A DNA stretch of 64,000 bases from Azospirillum sp. TSH100 (GTDB lineage Bacteria; Pseudomonadota; Alphaproteobacteria; Azospirillales; Azospirillaceae): positions 1 through 64,000 of the forward strand of contig NZ_CP039634.1 in NCBI RefSeq assembly GCF_004923295.1, given 5' to 3'. Below are positions 9,304-17,254 of this stretch, in pieces (positions within the stretch are counted from its first letter, which is position 1; the number at the start of each line of letters is the position of its first letter). Under the pieces are notes generated by a model that ran no database searches, was not told where the DNA came from, and was given only the letters and a program-made list of their open reading frames with translations. The translations under genes and the position numbers were made by a program.

Positions 9304-9612
9304 ATGCTGTTCTCGATCACGGTTTCCTACAGTCGTCCGCCCGAAGAGGTCAAAGAGCATCTCGACGGCCACAAGGACTGGCTGGTTCGCCACATCAAGT
9401 CCGGGACCATCATCGTTGCCGGCCCCCTGCTGAACGGTGATGGCGGCTTCATCCTCGCCCATGCGGAGGATCGCGCGGCCATCGAGACGATGATCGCCGA
9501 TGACCCGTTCGATCGTCATCGGGTCGCGGCATTCGACATTCAGACCTGCAACCCGGCGATCCGGGCCGCCGGCTTTTCCGAACACTGGGCTGCCGGCGCC
9601 AAGAGCGTCTGA
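9304..9612 (+). CDS. YciI-family protein
   Basis: The 102-residue product matches the YCII-related dimeric ferredoxin-like fold, with VSYSRPPEEVKEHLDGHKDWL and AHAEDRAAIETMIADDPF in the usual places; the conserved His-Asp pair of the family corresponds to the DGHKDW region and the DDPF region. These proteins are small dehalogenase-like or ring-cleavage accessory enzymes of uncertain substrate. I use the ATG at 9304, which has CGGAG upstream; an earlier in-frame ATG at 9274 overlaps the azoR stop and would couple translation. It ends the cassette at a strong hairpin. Confidence 0.85.
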   Translation: MLFSITVSYSRPPEEVKEHLDGHKDWLVRHIKSGTIIVAGPLLNGDGGFILAHAEDRAAIETMIADDPFDRHRVAAFDIQTCNPAIRAAGFSEHWAAGAKSV

Positions 9613-9624
9613 CGACCGATGATC

Positions 9625-9681
9625 GAGGCGGAGCGACAGCAGGGGCTAGCCAAACCGGCATCCCTGCTGTCGCTCCGCCTC
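9625..9681. terminator. 20-bp perfect inverted repeat between convergent genes
   Basis: Bases 9625-9644 (GAGGCGGAGC then GACAGCAGGG) pair perfectly with 9662-9681 around a 17-base loop. The hairpin fills the gap between the YciI gene stop (9612) and the convergent oxidoreductase stop (9694), so it can end transcription from both sides. No clean T-tract follows on either strand. Confidence 0.75.
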
Positions 9682-9693
9682 AGACGCCTTTGC

Positions 9694-10305
9694 TCAGTAC
9701 CCGACCGTGAAGCGCTTGCGCTCGTTTTTCGGGGTTTCGATCTCGTCGACCAGCGCCACGGCGAAGTCCTCGTAGGAAATCCAGCTGCGCCCGCTCTCGT
9801 CCGCCAACAGATTGTCGGTGCCCAGCCTGAACTTGGCCGTGCGCTCGCCCAGCACGAACTCGGCCGACGGCGACAGGAAGGTCCAGTTCAGGGTAGGCTC
9901 GGCCTTGAGGCGGTCGAGGAATTCCGCGCCCTTCGTCGCCTCGGCCTTGTAGATCTCGGGAAATTCCGGCAGGTCGAGAACCCGCATCCCCGGCGCCACC
10001 TCCAGGCTGCCGGCGCCACCGACCACCAGATAGCGCGGCACGCCCGACGCCTTCGCCGCGCCAATCAGGCTCTCCGCATCGCTGTCCAGGAACATCACGG
10101 CGCTGACCACCGCGTCATGGCCGGCCAGCAGCGGAGCGAGCGTTTCCGCGTTGTTGGCATCGCCGGCCTTCACCGTCAGGCCGGTGGCGGCGGCCACCTT
10201 GGCGGGATTGCGGACGATGGCGGTGACGCTGTGGCCGCGGCGGAGCAGTTCGGCCTGGATGCGGCTGCCGGCGCGGCCGGCGGCGCCGATGATGGCGACC
10301 TTCAT
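9694..10305 (-). CDS. NAD(P)-binding oxidoreductase, NmrA/atypical SDR type
   Basis: The 203-residue protein starts with a Rossmann glycine motif, KVAIIGAAGRAGSRI, then RGHSVTAIVRNPAKV, where the Arg side chains fit NADP binding, and continues with a YLVVGGAGSL strand. It lacks the Tyr-x-x-x-Lys catalytic pair of classical short-chain dehydrogenases, as is usual for NmrA/HSCARG-like sensors and quinone reductases. It is divergent from an HxlR regulator; HxlR genes commonly control adjacent oxidoreductases of this type in the response to aldehydes or quinones. Substrate is not known. Confidence 0.88.
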   Translation of the reverse strand: MKVAIIGAAGRAGSRIQAELLRRGHSVTAIVRNPAKVAAATGLTVKAGDANNAETLAPLLAGHDAVVSAVMFLDSDAESLIGAAKASGVPRYLVVGGAGSLEVAPGMRVLDLPEFPEIYKAEATKGAEFLDRLKAEPTLNWTFLSPSAEFVLGERTAKFRLGTDNLLADESGRSWISYEDFAVALVDEIETPKNERKRFTVGY

Positions 10306-10327
10306 GACGGGTATCCTCTCTACTAGG

Positions 10328-10397
10328 TTTCCAATGGTGACTTGATGCCGCTTTGGAAATCTGGTGTAAAGAAGGCACCTTTTCGTGACATGGTCAC
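10328..10397. promoter_or_regulatory. candidate HxlR operator region
   Basis: The divergent gap between the oxidoreductase and the HxlR gene holds two dyads. TTTCCAA (10328-10334) and TTGGAAA (10353-10359) are inverted copies 18 bases apart, and GTGACATGGTCAC (10385-10397) is a perfect odd palindrome. HxlR regulators are dimers that bind such dyads next to their own gene; the assignment is by position only. Confidence 0.45.
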
Positions 10398-10433
10398 CCG
10401 CGCGTAACCGCCGGGCGGCTTGCCTGGGAGTGG

Positions 10434-10877
10434 ATGCGGATGGACAGGACCCTGCTGGGGCTGGGCGGCAAGCGACCGTCGGAGATGGATGAGTTGCCGG
10501 ACGCCTATGCCTCCGCCTGTCCGACGCGGCAGGCGCTGGACCGGATCGCCGACAAATGGACGGTGCTGATCCTGGGATTGCTGGAAAGCGGGCCGATGCG
10601 CTTCAACCAGCTGCGCCGCGAGATCGAGGGCATTTCGCAGAAGATGCTGTCGCAGACCCTGAAAAGCCTGGAGCGCGACGGGCTGGTCAGCCGCAAGGTC
10701 TTCGCCACCGTGCCGGTCACCGTCGAATATTCGATCACGCCGCTGGGCGCCACGCTGGCCGAAACGCTGGTGCCCTTGCGGGTGTGGGCCGAAACCCACA
10801 TCGCGCGGATGCTGGAAGCCCGCGCCGCCTATGACCGGCAGGAAGCGGACGGCCCGGCGCGGCTGGATGTTGCCTAA
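10434..10877 (+). CDS. HxlR-family winged-helix regulator
   Basis: This 147-residue protein has the HxlR signature: a conserved Cys followed by TRQALDRIADKWTVLIL, then RFNQLRREIEGISQKMLSQTLKSLERDGLVSR as the winged helix, and YSITPLGATL in the wing. The Cys at residue 25 (ASACPTRQ) is in the place of the redox- or aldehyde-reactive cysteine of YodB/HypR-type members. A GGGAGTGG sequence precedes the ATG. It faces away from the NAD(P)-binding oxidoreductase it probably controls. Its TAA stop overlaps the TAG stop of the convergent alpha-amylase-family gene by two bases. Confidence 0.92.
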   Translation: MRMDRTLLGLGGKRPSEMDELPDAYASACPTRQALDRIADKWTVLILGLLESGPMRFNQLRREIEGISQKMLSQTLKSLERDGLVSRKVFATVPVTVEYSITPLGATLAETLVPLRVWAETHIARMLEARAAYDRQEADGPARLDVA

Positions 10878-12559
10878 ACCTCGTCGCCGGGCTTGCCATC
10901 CGCTTCCGTCCGCCGCAGCAGATAGTCCAGCCCGCCAACCCGGAACCAGCGATAGCCATAGGCCTCCATCACCAGATGGTGGCGGCCCTTGTCGTCGGGT
11001 TCGCTGTGGTCCTCCGACAGCAGATTGACCAGCCGGCAGCCCTCGCCATGGCCATCCACGTCGAGGACGACTTCGCAGGGCTTGTCCGACAGATTGTGCA
11101 GGACGACCACGCCGTTGTTGCGCCAGTCGTAGCGCAGGGCCAGCACCTCCGGCCGGCCCGTCTTCAGGATTTGGAAGTCGCCCCAGCCGATCTCCGGGCA
11201 TTCCTTGCGCATGCGGATGATGCGCTCGGTCCAGTTCAGCAGCGATTCAGGGTTGCGGCGCTGGATCGCTGCGTTGATCCGCTCATAGCCGAAGACACCG
11301 CCGCTGATGACCGGGACTTCCGGATCGTCGGACTTGGTGAAGCCGCCATGTGGTTCGTCCGACCATTGCATCGGCGTGCGGGCGCATTCTCGCTCCTTCA
11401 ACGACAGGTCGTCGCCCATGCCGATCTCGTCGCCATAGCGGATGACCGGCGTCCCCGGCAGGGTGAACATCAGGCTATAGGCCAGCTCGATCCGCCGCCG
11501 GTCGGCGTGCAGCATCGGCGCGAGCCGCCGCCGGATGCCACGGTCGTACAGCTGCATCGACGTGTCCGGCCCGAAGGCGTCGAAGACGGCCTGCCGCTGC
11601 CTGTCGGTCAGCCGGCCCAGGTCCAGCTCGTCATGGTTGCGCAGGAAGGTGCCCCACTGGGCGGTGGCCGGCCGCGGCTTCGTCACCTCCAGCGCCTGGG
11701 CGAGCGGGCCCGTGTCGGCGGTGGCCAGCGCATGGAACAGGTGCTGGTTGACCTGGAAATTGAACACCATGTGGCAGCGGTCGCCATCGATGCCGAAATA
11801 TTCCAGGTCGTCTTCCGGCAGGATGTTGGCCTCCGCCAGCAGGGCGGCGTCGCCGCGTCGCCACTGCACGAATTCGCGGAAGCTGCGCAGCATGCCGAAC
11901 TGCTCCTTCGGCTTGGTGACGTCGGCCCCCTTCTCCGCGATGATGAAGGGCACGGCGTCCATGCGGAAGCCGGCTACCCCCAGCTGGATCCAGAAGCCCA
12001 TGATCTTCAGCAGTTCGGCATGCACCTCCGGGTGGGCGGTGTTCAGGTCGGGCTGGAATTTGTAGAAGCGGTGGAAGTACCAGGCCTTGGCCTCCCGGTC
12101 ATAGGTCCAGGTCGATTTCTGCACGCCGGGAAAGACCATGCCCTTGTCGGCATTCTCCGGCTTCCTGTCCGACCAGACATACCAGTCGCGATACTTGCTG
12201 TTCGGGTCGCTGCGGGCGGCCTTGAACCACGGGTGCTCGTCGGAGGTGTGGTTGATGACCAGATCGATGATGACGCGGATGCCGCGCTGTTCGCAGGCGT
12301 GGGTGAACTCGACGAAGTCGCCCAGCGTGCCGTAACGCGGATCGACATTGTAGTAATCGGCGACGTCGTACCCGTCATCCTTCATCGGCGAGGTCTGGAA
12401 CGGCCCCAGCCACAGGCAGGTCACCCCAAGCCCGTGCAGATAGTCGAGCCGGCGCAGCAGCCCCTGGAAATCGCCGATGCCGTCGCCGTTGGCGTCCATG
12501 AAGGTCGACAGCGACAGATTGTAGATCACCGCGTTCTTGTACCAAAGGTCCCGGATCAT
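10874..12559 (-). CDS. GH13 alpha-amylase-family enzyme, trehalose synthase-like
   Basis: The 561-residue protein is a GH13 enzyme close to the trehalose synthase and glucosyltransferase branch. It shows GDGIGDFQGL near the start, INHTSDEHPWF (region I), GFRMDAVPF with the nucleophile Asp (region II), LLAEANILPED with the acid/base Glu (region III) and FLRNHDELDL with the transition-state Asp (region IV). There is no fused maltokinase domain, which some TreS proteins carry. It may interconvert maltose and trehalose for osmoprotection; alpha-glucosidase is the alternative. The ATG at 12559 (MIRDLWYKN) has GGAG 6 bases upstream; the longer upstream frame is not protein-like. Confidence 0.88.
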   Translation of the reverse strand: MIRDLWYKNAVIYNLSLSTFMDANGDGIGDFQGLLRRLDYLHGLGVTCLWLGPFQTSPMKDDGYDVADYYNVDPRYGTLGDFVEFTHACEQRGIRVIIDLVINHTSDEHPWFKAARSDPNSKYRDWYVWSDRKPENADKGMVFPGVQKSTWTYDREAKAWYFHRFYKFQPDLNTAHPEVHAELLKIMGFWIQLGVAGFRMDAVPFIIAEKGADVTKPKEQFGMLRSFREFVQWRRGDAALLAEANILPEDDLEYFGIDGDRCHMVFNFQVNQHLFHALATADTGPLAQALEVTKPRPATAQWGTFLRNHDELDLGRLTDRQRQAVFDAFGPDTSMQLYDRGIRRRLAPMLHADRRRIELAYSLMFTLPGTPVIRYGDEIGMGDDLSLKERECARTPMQWSDEPHGGFTKSDDPEVPVISGGVFGYERINAAIQRRNPESLLNWTERIIRMRKECPEIGWGDFQILKTGRPEVLALRYDWRNNGVVVLHNLSDKPCEVVLDVDGHGEGCRLVNLLSEDHSEPDDKGRHHLVMEAYGYRWFRVGGLDYLLRRTEADGKPGDEV

Positions 12560-12878
12560 GGCCGCTCCATCCCGATGCTCCCCGGCCCGATGCGGGCAGG
12601 ACAGGCGGGGAACAGCGGTGACGCCACTTTGGTTGCGGGCGGACCACTCATCGGCGGCGGACGCCCCGGGCGGGTTCCCCTGCGGCAAAGTTGCACGTCA
12701 GGCATCCTGCATCTGGCATGCAAAACTTTTTGCGGCGGCATGCCAGTTTGCTTATGTTGCAGCACAGCATGACTGGACCGTCACCATGGACATCCGCCGT
12801 CCGTGGAGGGCGCCGTCCGCGGTCATGCGCTGTTGATCCTGTCGATGCCCCTCCCCTTCCGATAAGGACGCCTCTTCC
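12560..12878. other. 319-bp divergent intergenic region with a 9-bp dyad
   Basis: No convincing gene lies here. The clearest structure is CTGGCATGC (12713-12721) facing GCATGCCAG (12738-12746) across 16 bases that include a short A/T run. Several TTGCA/TGCAA words surround it. It could be a regulator site for the amylase-family gene on the left or the small membrane gene on the right. Confidence 0.5.
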
Positions 12879-13109
12879 ATGATCGAGACCCAGGCCCTTC
12901 TGTTCCTCGCGCTGACCGGCATGATCGGCCACGCCGTCTACATGGCCAGCGGCCGCGGCGGCTTCACCGTGATCGAACCGGAGAAGGACGAGACGGAGGA
13001 AGAGCCGGGCATCCTGTTCTCCTCCGAGCGCTTCCAGCAGGCCGCCCGGACCGACCCGACGTCCGAGGGAAAATCGAAGGCGAAGGACCGTCCCTTCTGG
13101 ATCGAATGA
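12879..13109 (+). CDS. small hypothetical membrane-anchored protein
   Basis: The 76-residue product begins with a hydrophobic segment (residues 6-24, ALLFLALTGMIGHAVYMAS) and continues with a charged cytosolic tail rich in Glu, Lys and Asp. AAGGACG precedes the ATG at 12879. I do not recognise the family. It is flanked by the divergent amylase-family gene and the convergent MFS gene, so it is transcribed alone. Confidence 0.6.
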   Translation: MIETQALLFLALTGMIGHAVYMASGRGGFTVIEPEKDETEEEPGILFSSERFQQAARTDPTSEGKSKAKDRPFWIE

Positions 13110-13112
13110 ACG

Positions 13113-13152
13113 ATGCGGACCGGGGGCGCTCTCGCGCATCCCCGGCCCGCAT
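13113..13152. terminator. imperfect terminator-like hairpin
   Basis: ATGCGG (13113-13118) and a following CCGGGG pair with CCCCGG and CCGCAT (ending at 13152) around a small loop, with mismatches. It sits just after the stop of the small membrane gene and before the stop of the convergent MFS gene. Confidence 0.5.
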
Positions 13153-13196
13153 CCGTCAGTCAGCCCTTTGAACCAAGCCCCCGACTGTCGCCCCCC

Positions 13197-14552
13197 TTAG
13201 CCGTTGGCGGTGCCGGCGGCGGCCCCGACCGGGACGGCGCGGGTGGTGTCACCCTGTTCGGCACGCCGCGCCAGCTCCTCGTTGCGGGCATGGTGGCGGG
13301 CCAGCATTGGCTTCAGGACCAGGAGCGCACAGGCCGCGGCGGTCAGGTCCATGGTGGCGGTGACGTAGAGCACGGTCGCCCAGGTGCCGGTGGCTTCCAT
13401 CAGCAGGTTGCCCAGCGGGACCAGCAGCGCGGCGACACCCTTGGCACAGTAGAGGACGCCGTAGATCTTGCCGGCATGCTTGGTGCCGAAGGTGTCGGCC
13501 GAGGTGGCGCTGAACAGGCTGTACACTTCGCCCCAGGCCAGGAACACCATGCCGCTGAGGATCAGGAACATCATCGGGTCGTGGCCGAACTTGCTGAGCA
13601 TGATGATGCCCAGCCCTTCCAGCGTGAAGGCGACGAACATGGTCGCCTCACGGCCGATGTGATCCGAAATGAAGCCGAACAGCGGGCGCGAGATGCCGTT
13701 CATCACGCGGTCCAGCATCAGGGCGAAGGGCAGAGCCGCCATGGTCAGGCCGAAGACGCTGACCGGGGCTTCCTTCACGCCCAGATCGTGGGCGATGACG
13801 CCCAGCTGGGCCACCGCCATCAGGCCGCCGGTGACGGTGCCGATGAACATCGCCCACATCACCCAGAAGACCGGAGTGCGGACGGCTTCGCCAAGCGTGT
13901 AGTCGCGGCGGGTCTGCGCGACCTTGGTGGAGGCCTTGACCTGCTCCTTCTGCGGCATGCGCAGGAACAGCGCGGCGCAGATGATGATGGCGCCCTGCAC
14001 CAGACCGAACCAGAAGAACGCCGCCTGATAGCCGCTGCTGTGGATCATCGCCGAGATCGGCAGGATGGTCAGGGCCGAACCGGCGCCATAGCCGCCCGCC
14101 GTCAGGCCGACCGCCAGACCGCGCTTTTCCGGGAACCACTTCAGCGCGTTGTTGACGCAGGTGGCATAGACGCAGCCGACGCCGATGCCGCCGATGGCCG
14201 AGCCGACATACAGCATGCTGAGCGAACCGGCATAGCTGTCGATGATCCAGGACAGGCCGGTGAAGAAGCCGCCGGCGGCGACGATCACGCGGGGGCCGTA
14301 CTTGTCGATGAAATAGCCCTCGATCGGCGTCAGCCAGGTCTGCACGACGACGAAGATGGTGAAGGCGGTCTGGATCGATGCGCGCGTCCAGCCGTGGGTC
14401 GCCTGGATTTCCGGGACGAACAGCGTCCAGGCATACTGGATGTTGGCCGCCGCCACCATGCAGACGATGCCGACGACGATCTGGGTCCAGCGGACCGCAT
14501 CGGTCACCGGCGCCGCGGACTCCGCCGCCGGTTGTGAATTCATGTGAGCCAT
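13197..14552 (-). CDS. oxalate/formate antiporter-type MFS transporter
   Basis: This 451-residue protein has twelve predicted membrane segments and the OFA-family features of OxlT: an N-terminal segment containing AANIQYAWTLFVPEIQ, GGIGVGCVYATCVNNALKWFPEKRG in the middle and a C-terminal GVAALLVPLGN segment. OFA carriers exchange oxalate with formate or move related small acids across the inner membrane. GGGAGG lies directly before the ATG. No oxalate decarboxylase or formyl-CoA transferase gene is in the window, so the substrate is inferred from family only. Its upstream region carries a GntR-like dyad. Confidence 0.9.
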   Translation of the reverse strand: MAHMNSQPAAESAAPVTDAVRWTQIVVGIVCMVAAANIQYAWTLFVPEIQATHGWTRASIQTAFTIFVVVQTWLTPIEGYFIDKYGPRVIVAAGGFFTGLSWIIDSYAGSLSMLYVGSAIGGIGVGCVYATCVNNALKWFPEKRGLAVGLTAGGYGAGSALTILPISAMIHSSGYQAAFFWFGLVQGAIIICAALFLRMPQKEQVKASTKVAQTRRDYTLGEAVRTPVFWVMWAMFIGTVTGGLMAVAQLGVIAHDLGVKEAPVSVFGLTMAALPFALMLDRVMNGISRPLFGFISDHIGREATMFVAFTLEGLGIIMLSKFGHDPMMFLILSGMVFLAWGEVYSLFSATSADTFGTKHAGKIYGVLYCAKGVAALLVPLGNLLMEATGTWATVLYVTATMDLTAAACALLVLKPMLARHHARNEELARRAEQGDTTRAVPVGAAAGTANG

Positions 14553-14724
14553 CGTGCCTCCCGATTAACTTGCCTGAGCCGGCGGCACGGCCCCTCTCCC
14601 GGGGACCGGCACGCCAATCACGATTGCGGAATGACCCGGACGGACCGCTCTTGCTGACGGTTCCTTTCCGGAACTCGGCGCGGATGCCGACAATCGCTCG
14701 GAGTTCGATTGTCCCGATTTAGGA

Positions 14725-14747
14725 ATGCCAGATATGTAATCTGGTAT
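14725..14747. promoter_or_regulatory. candidate GntR-type operator upstream of the MFS gene
   Basis: ATGCCAGAT (14725-14733) and ATCTGGTAT (14739-14747) form an inverted repeat with one mismatch around a 5-base spacer, and the right half continues into TGGTATGCCA, itself nearly symmetric. FCD-type GntR repressors often bind sites of the TGG-TAT-CCA kind upstream of organic acid transporters. The regulator gene is not in the window. Confidence 0.4.
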
Positions 14748-14896
14748 GCCAAAACCGGGGACAAAAAGACACCGACGGACGGATCGACGCCGTAGGCATG
14801 CAGTCTGACCAAGTAAAACTTATGCCACAAACCGACTCATAAGACCGGCCCACACCGTTTCTTGTATCGGTTCACCCGATGTATCGCGCGTTCTGC

Positions 14897-14926
14897 AAAA
14901 AGAAGCCGTGCCGGTACCTGCACGGC
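14897..14926 (-). terminator. minus-strand intrinsic terminator without an adjacent gene
   Basis: On the minus strand GCCGTGC pairs with GCACGGC (plus 14905-14911 and 14920-14926) around an 8-base loop, followed by TTCTTTTTG. This is a standard intrinsic terminator. The nearest upstream minus-strand gene (rsmD) ends about 350 bp earlier, so it may instead end a small RNA. Confidence 0.65.
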
Positions 14927-15276
14927 CCCCTCAAACGAGGGTGTGCAGTCTTAGGAGATAGATAGATGCCGCCGTTTCCATAGAGGAACCGCATCGGCGA
15001 CACACAATGTTTTGCTCGGATTGTTTTGGAACTCAACAATCAGTTTGGTCTTTCCGCATGATGGAAAAACACGGGCGCCAGCCTTGGAAGCCCACGGATC
15101 CACCCCCACCGGCCGGTGGTCGGGCTCGACAAAAAATGAAACTCGGGGGATTGAAAGAACGGGCCGGAGACCCCGGGGCGGAGGGGGAGCGGCACCGCAT
15201 ATGCGGTCGGACCTAGATCGGACCGCGTAAGATCGAACGCGCCGTGCCGCGCGAATCCGATCGCAAACAGGAAGTT

Positions 15277-15831
15277 TTAGGAGCGGACCGTCAGAAAGGC
15301 GACGCGGGTGTCGCCATAGCGGCGGTCGTCGACCGCCGTGAAGCCGTCGGGAAGCGGCAGAGGATCGCGGTCGGCGACCTCGACCACGGCGAGCGCGCCA
15401 TCGGCCAGCCAGCCGGCGTGCAACAGACCCTCCAGTGCCCGCGGCGCCAGCCCCTGACCATAGGGCGGGTCGAGGAAGGCCAGCATGCAGGAATGCGGCG
15501 CCGGCGGCGGCTTGGTCGCATCGGCGCGCAGGATCCGGGTGTTCGCCGTCTCGCGCAGGGCTTCGACATTGGCGCGCACGGCGTCCAGCGCCGGCCGGCC
15601 CATGTCGAGGAAGCCGCACCAGGAGGCGCCGCGCGACAGGGCTTCAAGCCCCAGCGCGCCGGTACCGCAGAAGGCATCGACGACCGCGGCGCCCTCGAAC
15701 TCGGGCGCCCAGTCGGCGTGGGCCAGGATGTTGAAGATGGCTTGCCGGGTGCGGTCGGTGGTGGGGCGGGTATCGCGCCCGCCCGGCGCCACCAGACTGC
15801 GGCCGCGGTGCTTACCGCCGACGATCCGCAC
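15277..15831 (-). CDS. rsmD: 16S rRNA m2G966 methyltransferase RsmD
   Basis: RsmD methylates guanine 966 of 16S rRNA using S-adenosylmethionine. The 184-residue product begins RIVGGKHRGR and shows TRPTTDRTRQAIFNIL, the SAM-binding VVDAFCGTGALGLEALSRGA, and the catalytic LDPPYGQG, in the family order and at normal length. I choose the GTG at 15831, which places the start at the conserved RIVGG and overlaps the rluB stop by 20 bp, implying translational coupling. A longer frame to 16278 exists only because it reads through the low-complexity tail of rluB in another frame. Confidence 0.93.
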   Translation of the reverse strand: MRIVGGKHRGRSLVAPGGRDTRPTTDRTRQAIFNILAHADWAPEFEGAAVVDAFCGTGALGLEALSRGASWCGFLDMGRPALDAVRANVEALRETANTRILRADATKPPPAPHSCMLAFLDPPYGQGLAPRALEGLLHAGWLADGALAVVEVADRDPLPLPDGFTAVDDRRYGDTRVAFLTVRS

Positions 15832-17149
15832 GCGGGCGCTCCGTCCGTCCGCCGGCTCCGCCACCGGACCTGTCGCCACCCGACCTGTCACCGCCGCCAG
15901 CCTTCGGCCCGCCCCGCGGCGCCGGACCGGCACCCTTGGGACCGGTCGGCTTGGAACCGGTCGACTTGGGACCGCCCGGCTTGAAGCCCGGAGCCTTGCC
16001 GTCCCGCGGCCTGTCCTCACGGGGTTTGGCATCACGGGAGCGCGTGCCCTCGGACCGCGGAGAGTCGGACCGCGCACCATCCGGCTTGCCGGACCGACCG
16101 GGCTTGGCCGATGAAGCACCGCCGAGCGACAGCGTGCCGCGCGTGGAGGTGCCACGCCGGGCCGGCTTGGCCTCTTCGGTGCGGGCGGCTTCGGCCTCGT
16201 GCCGTTTGGTGGCGGACCGGGGAGCCCGCTTCGGGGCCGCCTTGGCCTCTGCGGCCCCGTCGGTCTTGCCGCCGGCACGGGCGCCGCCGGGCGCCTTCTT
16301 CGCCGGAGCGGCCTTCACCGCCGCCTCGGCCCTCGCCTTGGCGCGCTGCTTGGTGCCGGATTCGGCAGGCTCCGCCCCTTCGGCCGTGCCGAAGAAGGGG
16401 GCGATCTGTTCGCGGACGACGCGCTTCGGCACCTCCTCGACGGCGCCTTCCTCCAGCTTGCCGAGCTGGAAGGGGCCATAGGCGACGCGGATCAGCCGGT
16501 TCACCTGAAGCCCGAGCGACTCCATCACCTTGCGGATCTCGCGGTTCTTGCCTTCCTTCAGGCTGACGGTCAGCCAGGCGTTGCGGCCCTGGATGCGGTC
16601 GAGCACGGCTTCGATCGGGCCGTACTTGACGCCCTCGATGGTCGGGCCCTTTTCCAGCGCCAGCAGCTGCTTCTCGTCGACCTCGCCGAACACGCGCACG
16701 CGGTAGCGGCGGGTCCAGCCGGTGGCGGGCAGCTCCAGGAAGCGGGCAAGCTCGCCGTCGTTGGTCAGCAGCAGCAGCCCCTCGGTCGTCAGGTCGAGGC
16801 GACCGATGGAGACGACGCGCGGCAGGTCGGGGGGCAGCCGGTCGAAGACGGTCTCGCGCCCCTTCTCGTCGCGGGCGGTGGTGACCAGCCCCGACGGCTT
16901 GTGATAGCGCCACAGGCGGGCCGGCTCCGGCTCCGGAATGACCTTGCCGTCGACCTGCACGATGTCGCCGGGGCGCACCACGCAGGCCGGGCTGTCGAGC
17001 ACGCGGCTGTTGACCGCGACGCGGCCCTCGGCGATCCAGCGTTCGGCGTCGCGGCGCGAGCAAAGCCCGGCGCGCGCCAGTCGCTTGGCGATGCGTTCCC
17101 CACCATTCGCGGCGGAATCGGATTTCTTGGCAGTATCGGAGCGGTCCAT
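15812..17149 (-). CDS. rluB: 23S rRNA pseudouridine synthase RluB with a long basic tail
   Basis: Residues 17-62 form an S4 RNA-binding domain (RIAKRLARAGLCSRRDAERWI), and residues 75-250 the RsuA/RluB catalytic domain with GRLDLTTEGLLLLTNDG, where D119 is the catalytic aspartate, and GKNREIRKVMESLGL. The enzyme should make pseudouridine in 23S rRNA. Residues 256-445 are an unusual low-complexity tail rich in Lys, Arg, Ala, Pro and Gly, probably disordered and RNA-binding; tails of this sort are common in alphaproteobacterial homologues. The start ATG at 17149 is divergent from tadA, with 105 bp between them; rsmD follows with an overlap. Confidence 0.92.
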   Translation of the reverse strand: MDRSDTAKKSDSAANGGERIAKRLARAGLCSRRDAERWIAEGRVAVNSRVLDSPACVVRPGDIVQVDGKVIPEPEPARLWRYHKPSGLVTTARDEKGRETVFDRLPPDLPRVVSIGRLDLTTEGLLLLTNDGELARFLELPATGWTRRYRVRVFGEVDEKQLLALEKGPTIEGVKYGPIEAVLDRIQGRNAWLTVSLKEGKNREIRKVMESLGLQVNRLIRVAYGPFQLGKLEEGAVEEVPKRVVREQIAPFFGTAEGAEPAESGTKQRAKARAEAAVKAAPAKKAPGGARAGGKTDGAAEAKAAPKRAPRSATKRHEAEAARTEEAKPARRGTSTRGTLSLGGASSAKPGRSGKPDGARSDSPRSEGTRSRDAKPREDRPRDGKAPGFKPGGPKSTGSKPTGPKGAGPAPRGGPKAGGGDRSGGDRSGGGAGGRTERPRADRRR

Positions 17150-17254
17150 GGCCGGACCATAGGGCCTGGACGCGCCGCCCGCAACACTGGTCCAGCACTG
17201 AAGGCCCGGAATCCGGTTGACGCGCCCGGCGGGCGGTTGGCACCCTGTCCGGCC

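Larger units (their letters stand above)
14553..15276. other. 724-bp non-coding island
   Basis: I find no convincing protein here, only short frames with skewed composition. It holds a dyad upstream of the MFS gene (14725-14747), a minus-strand intrinsic terminator (14897-14926), the dyad GATTGTT-N9-AACAATC (15019-15041) and the perfect palindrome CCACCGGCCGGTGG (15106-15119). The stretch is less GC-rich than its flanks. It may hold a small RNA gene on the minus strand. Confidence 0.6.

Noticed and set aside
10976..12772. A 598-residue open frame opposite the amylase-family gene
   Set aside because: It has shadow-type composition and no recognisable domain, while the minus strand encodes complete GH13 motifs.
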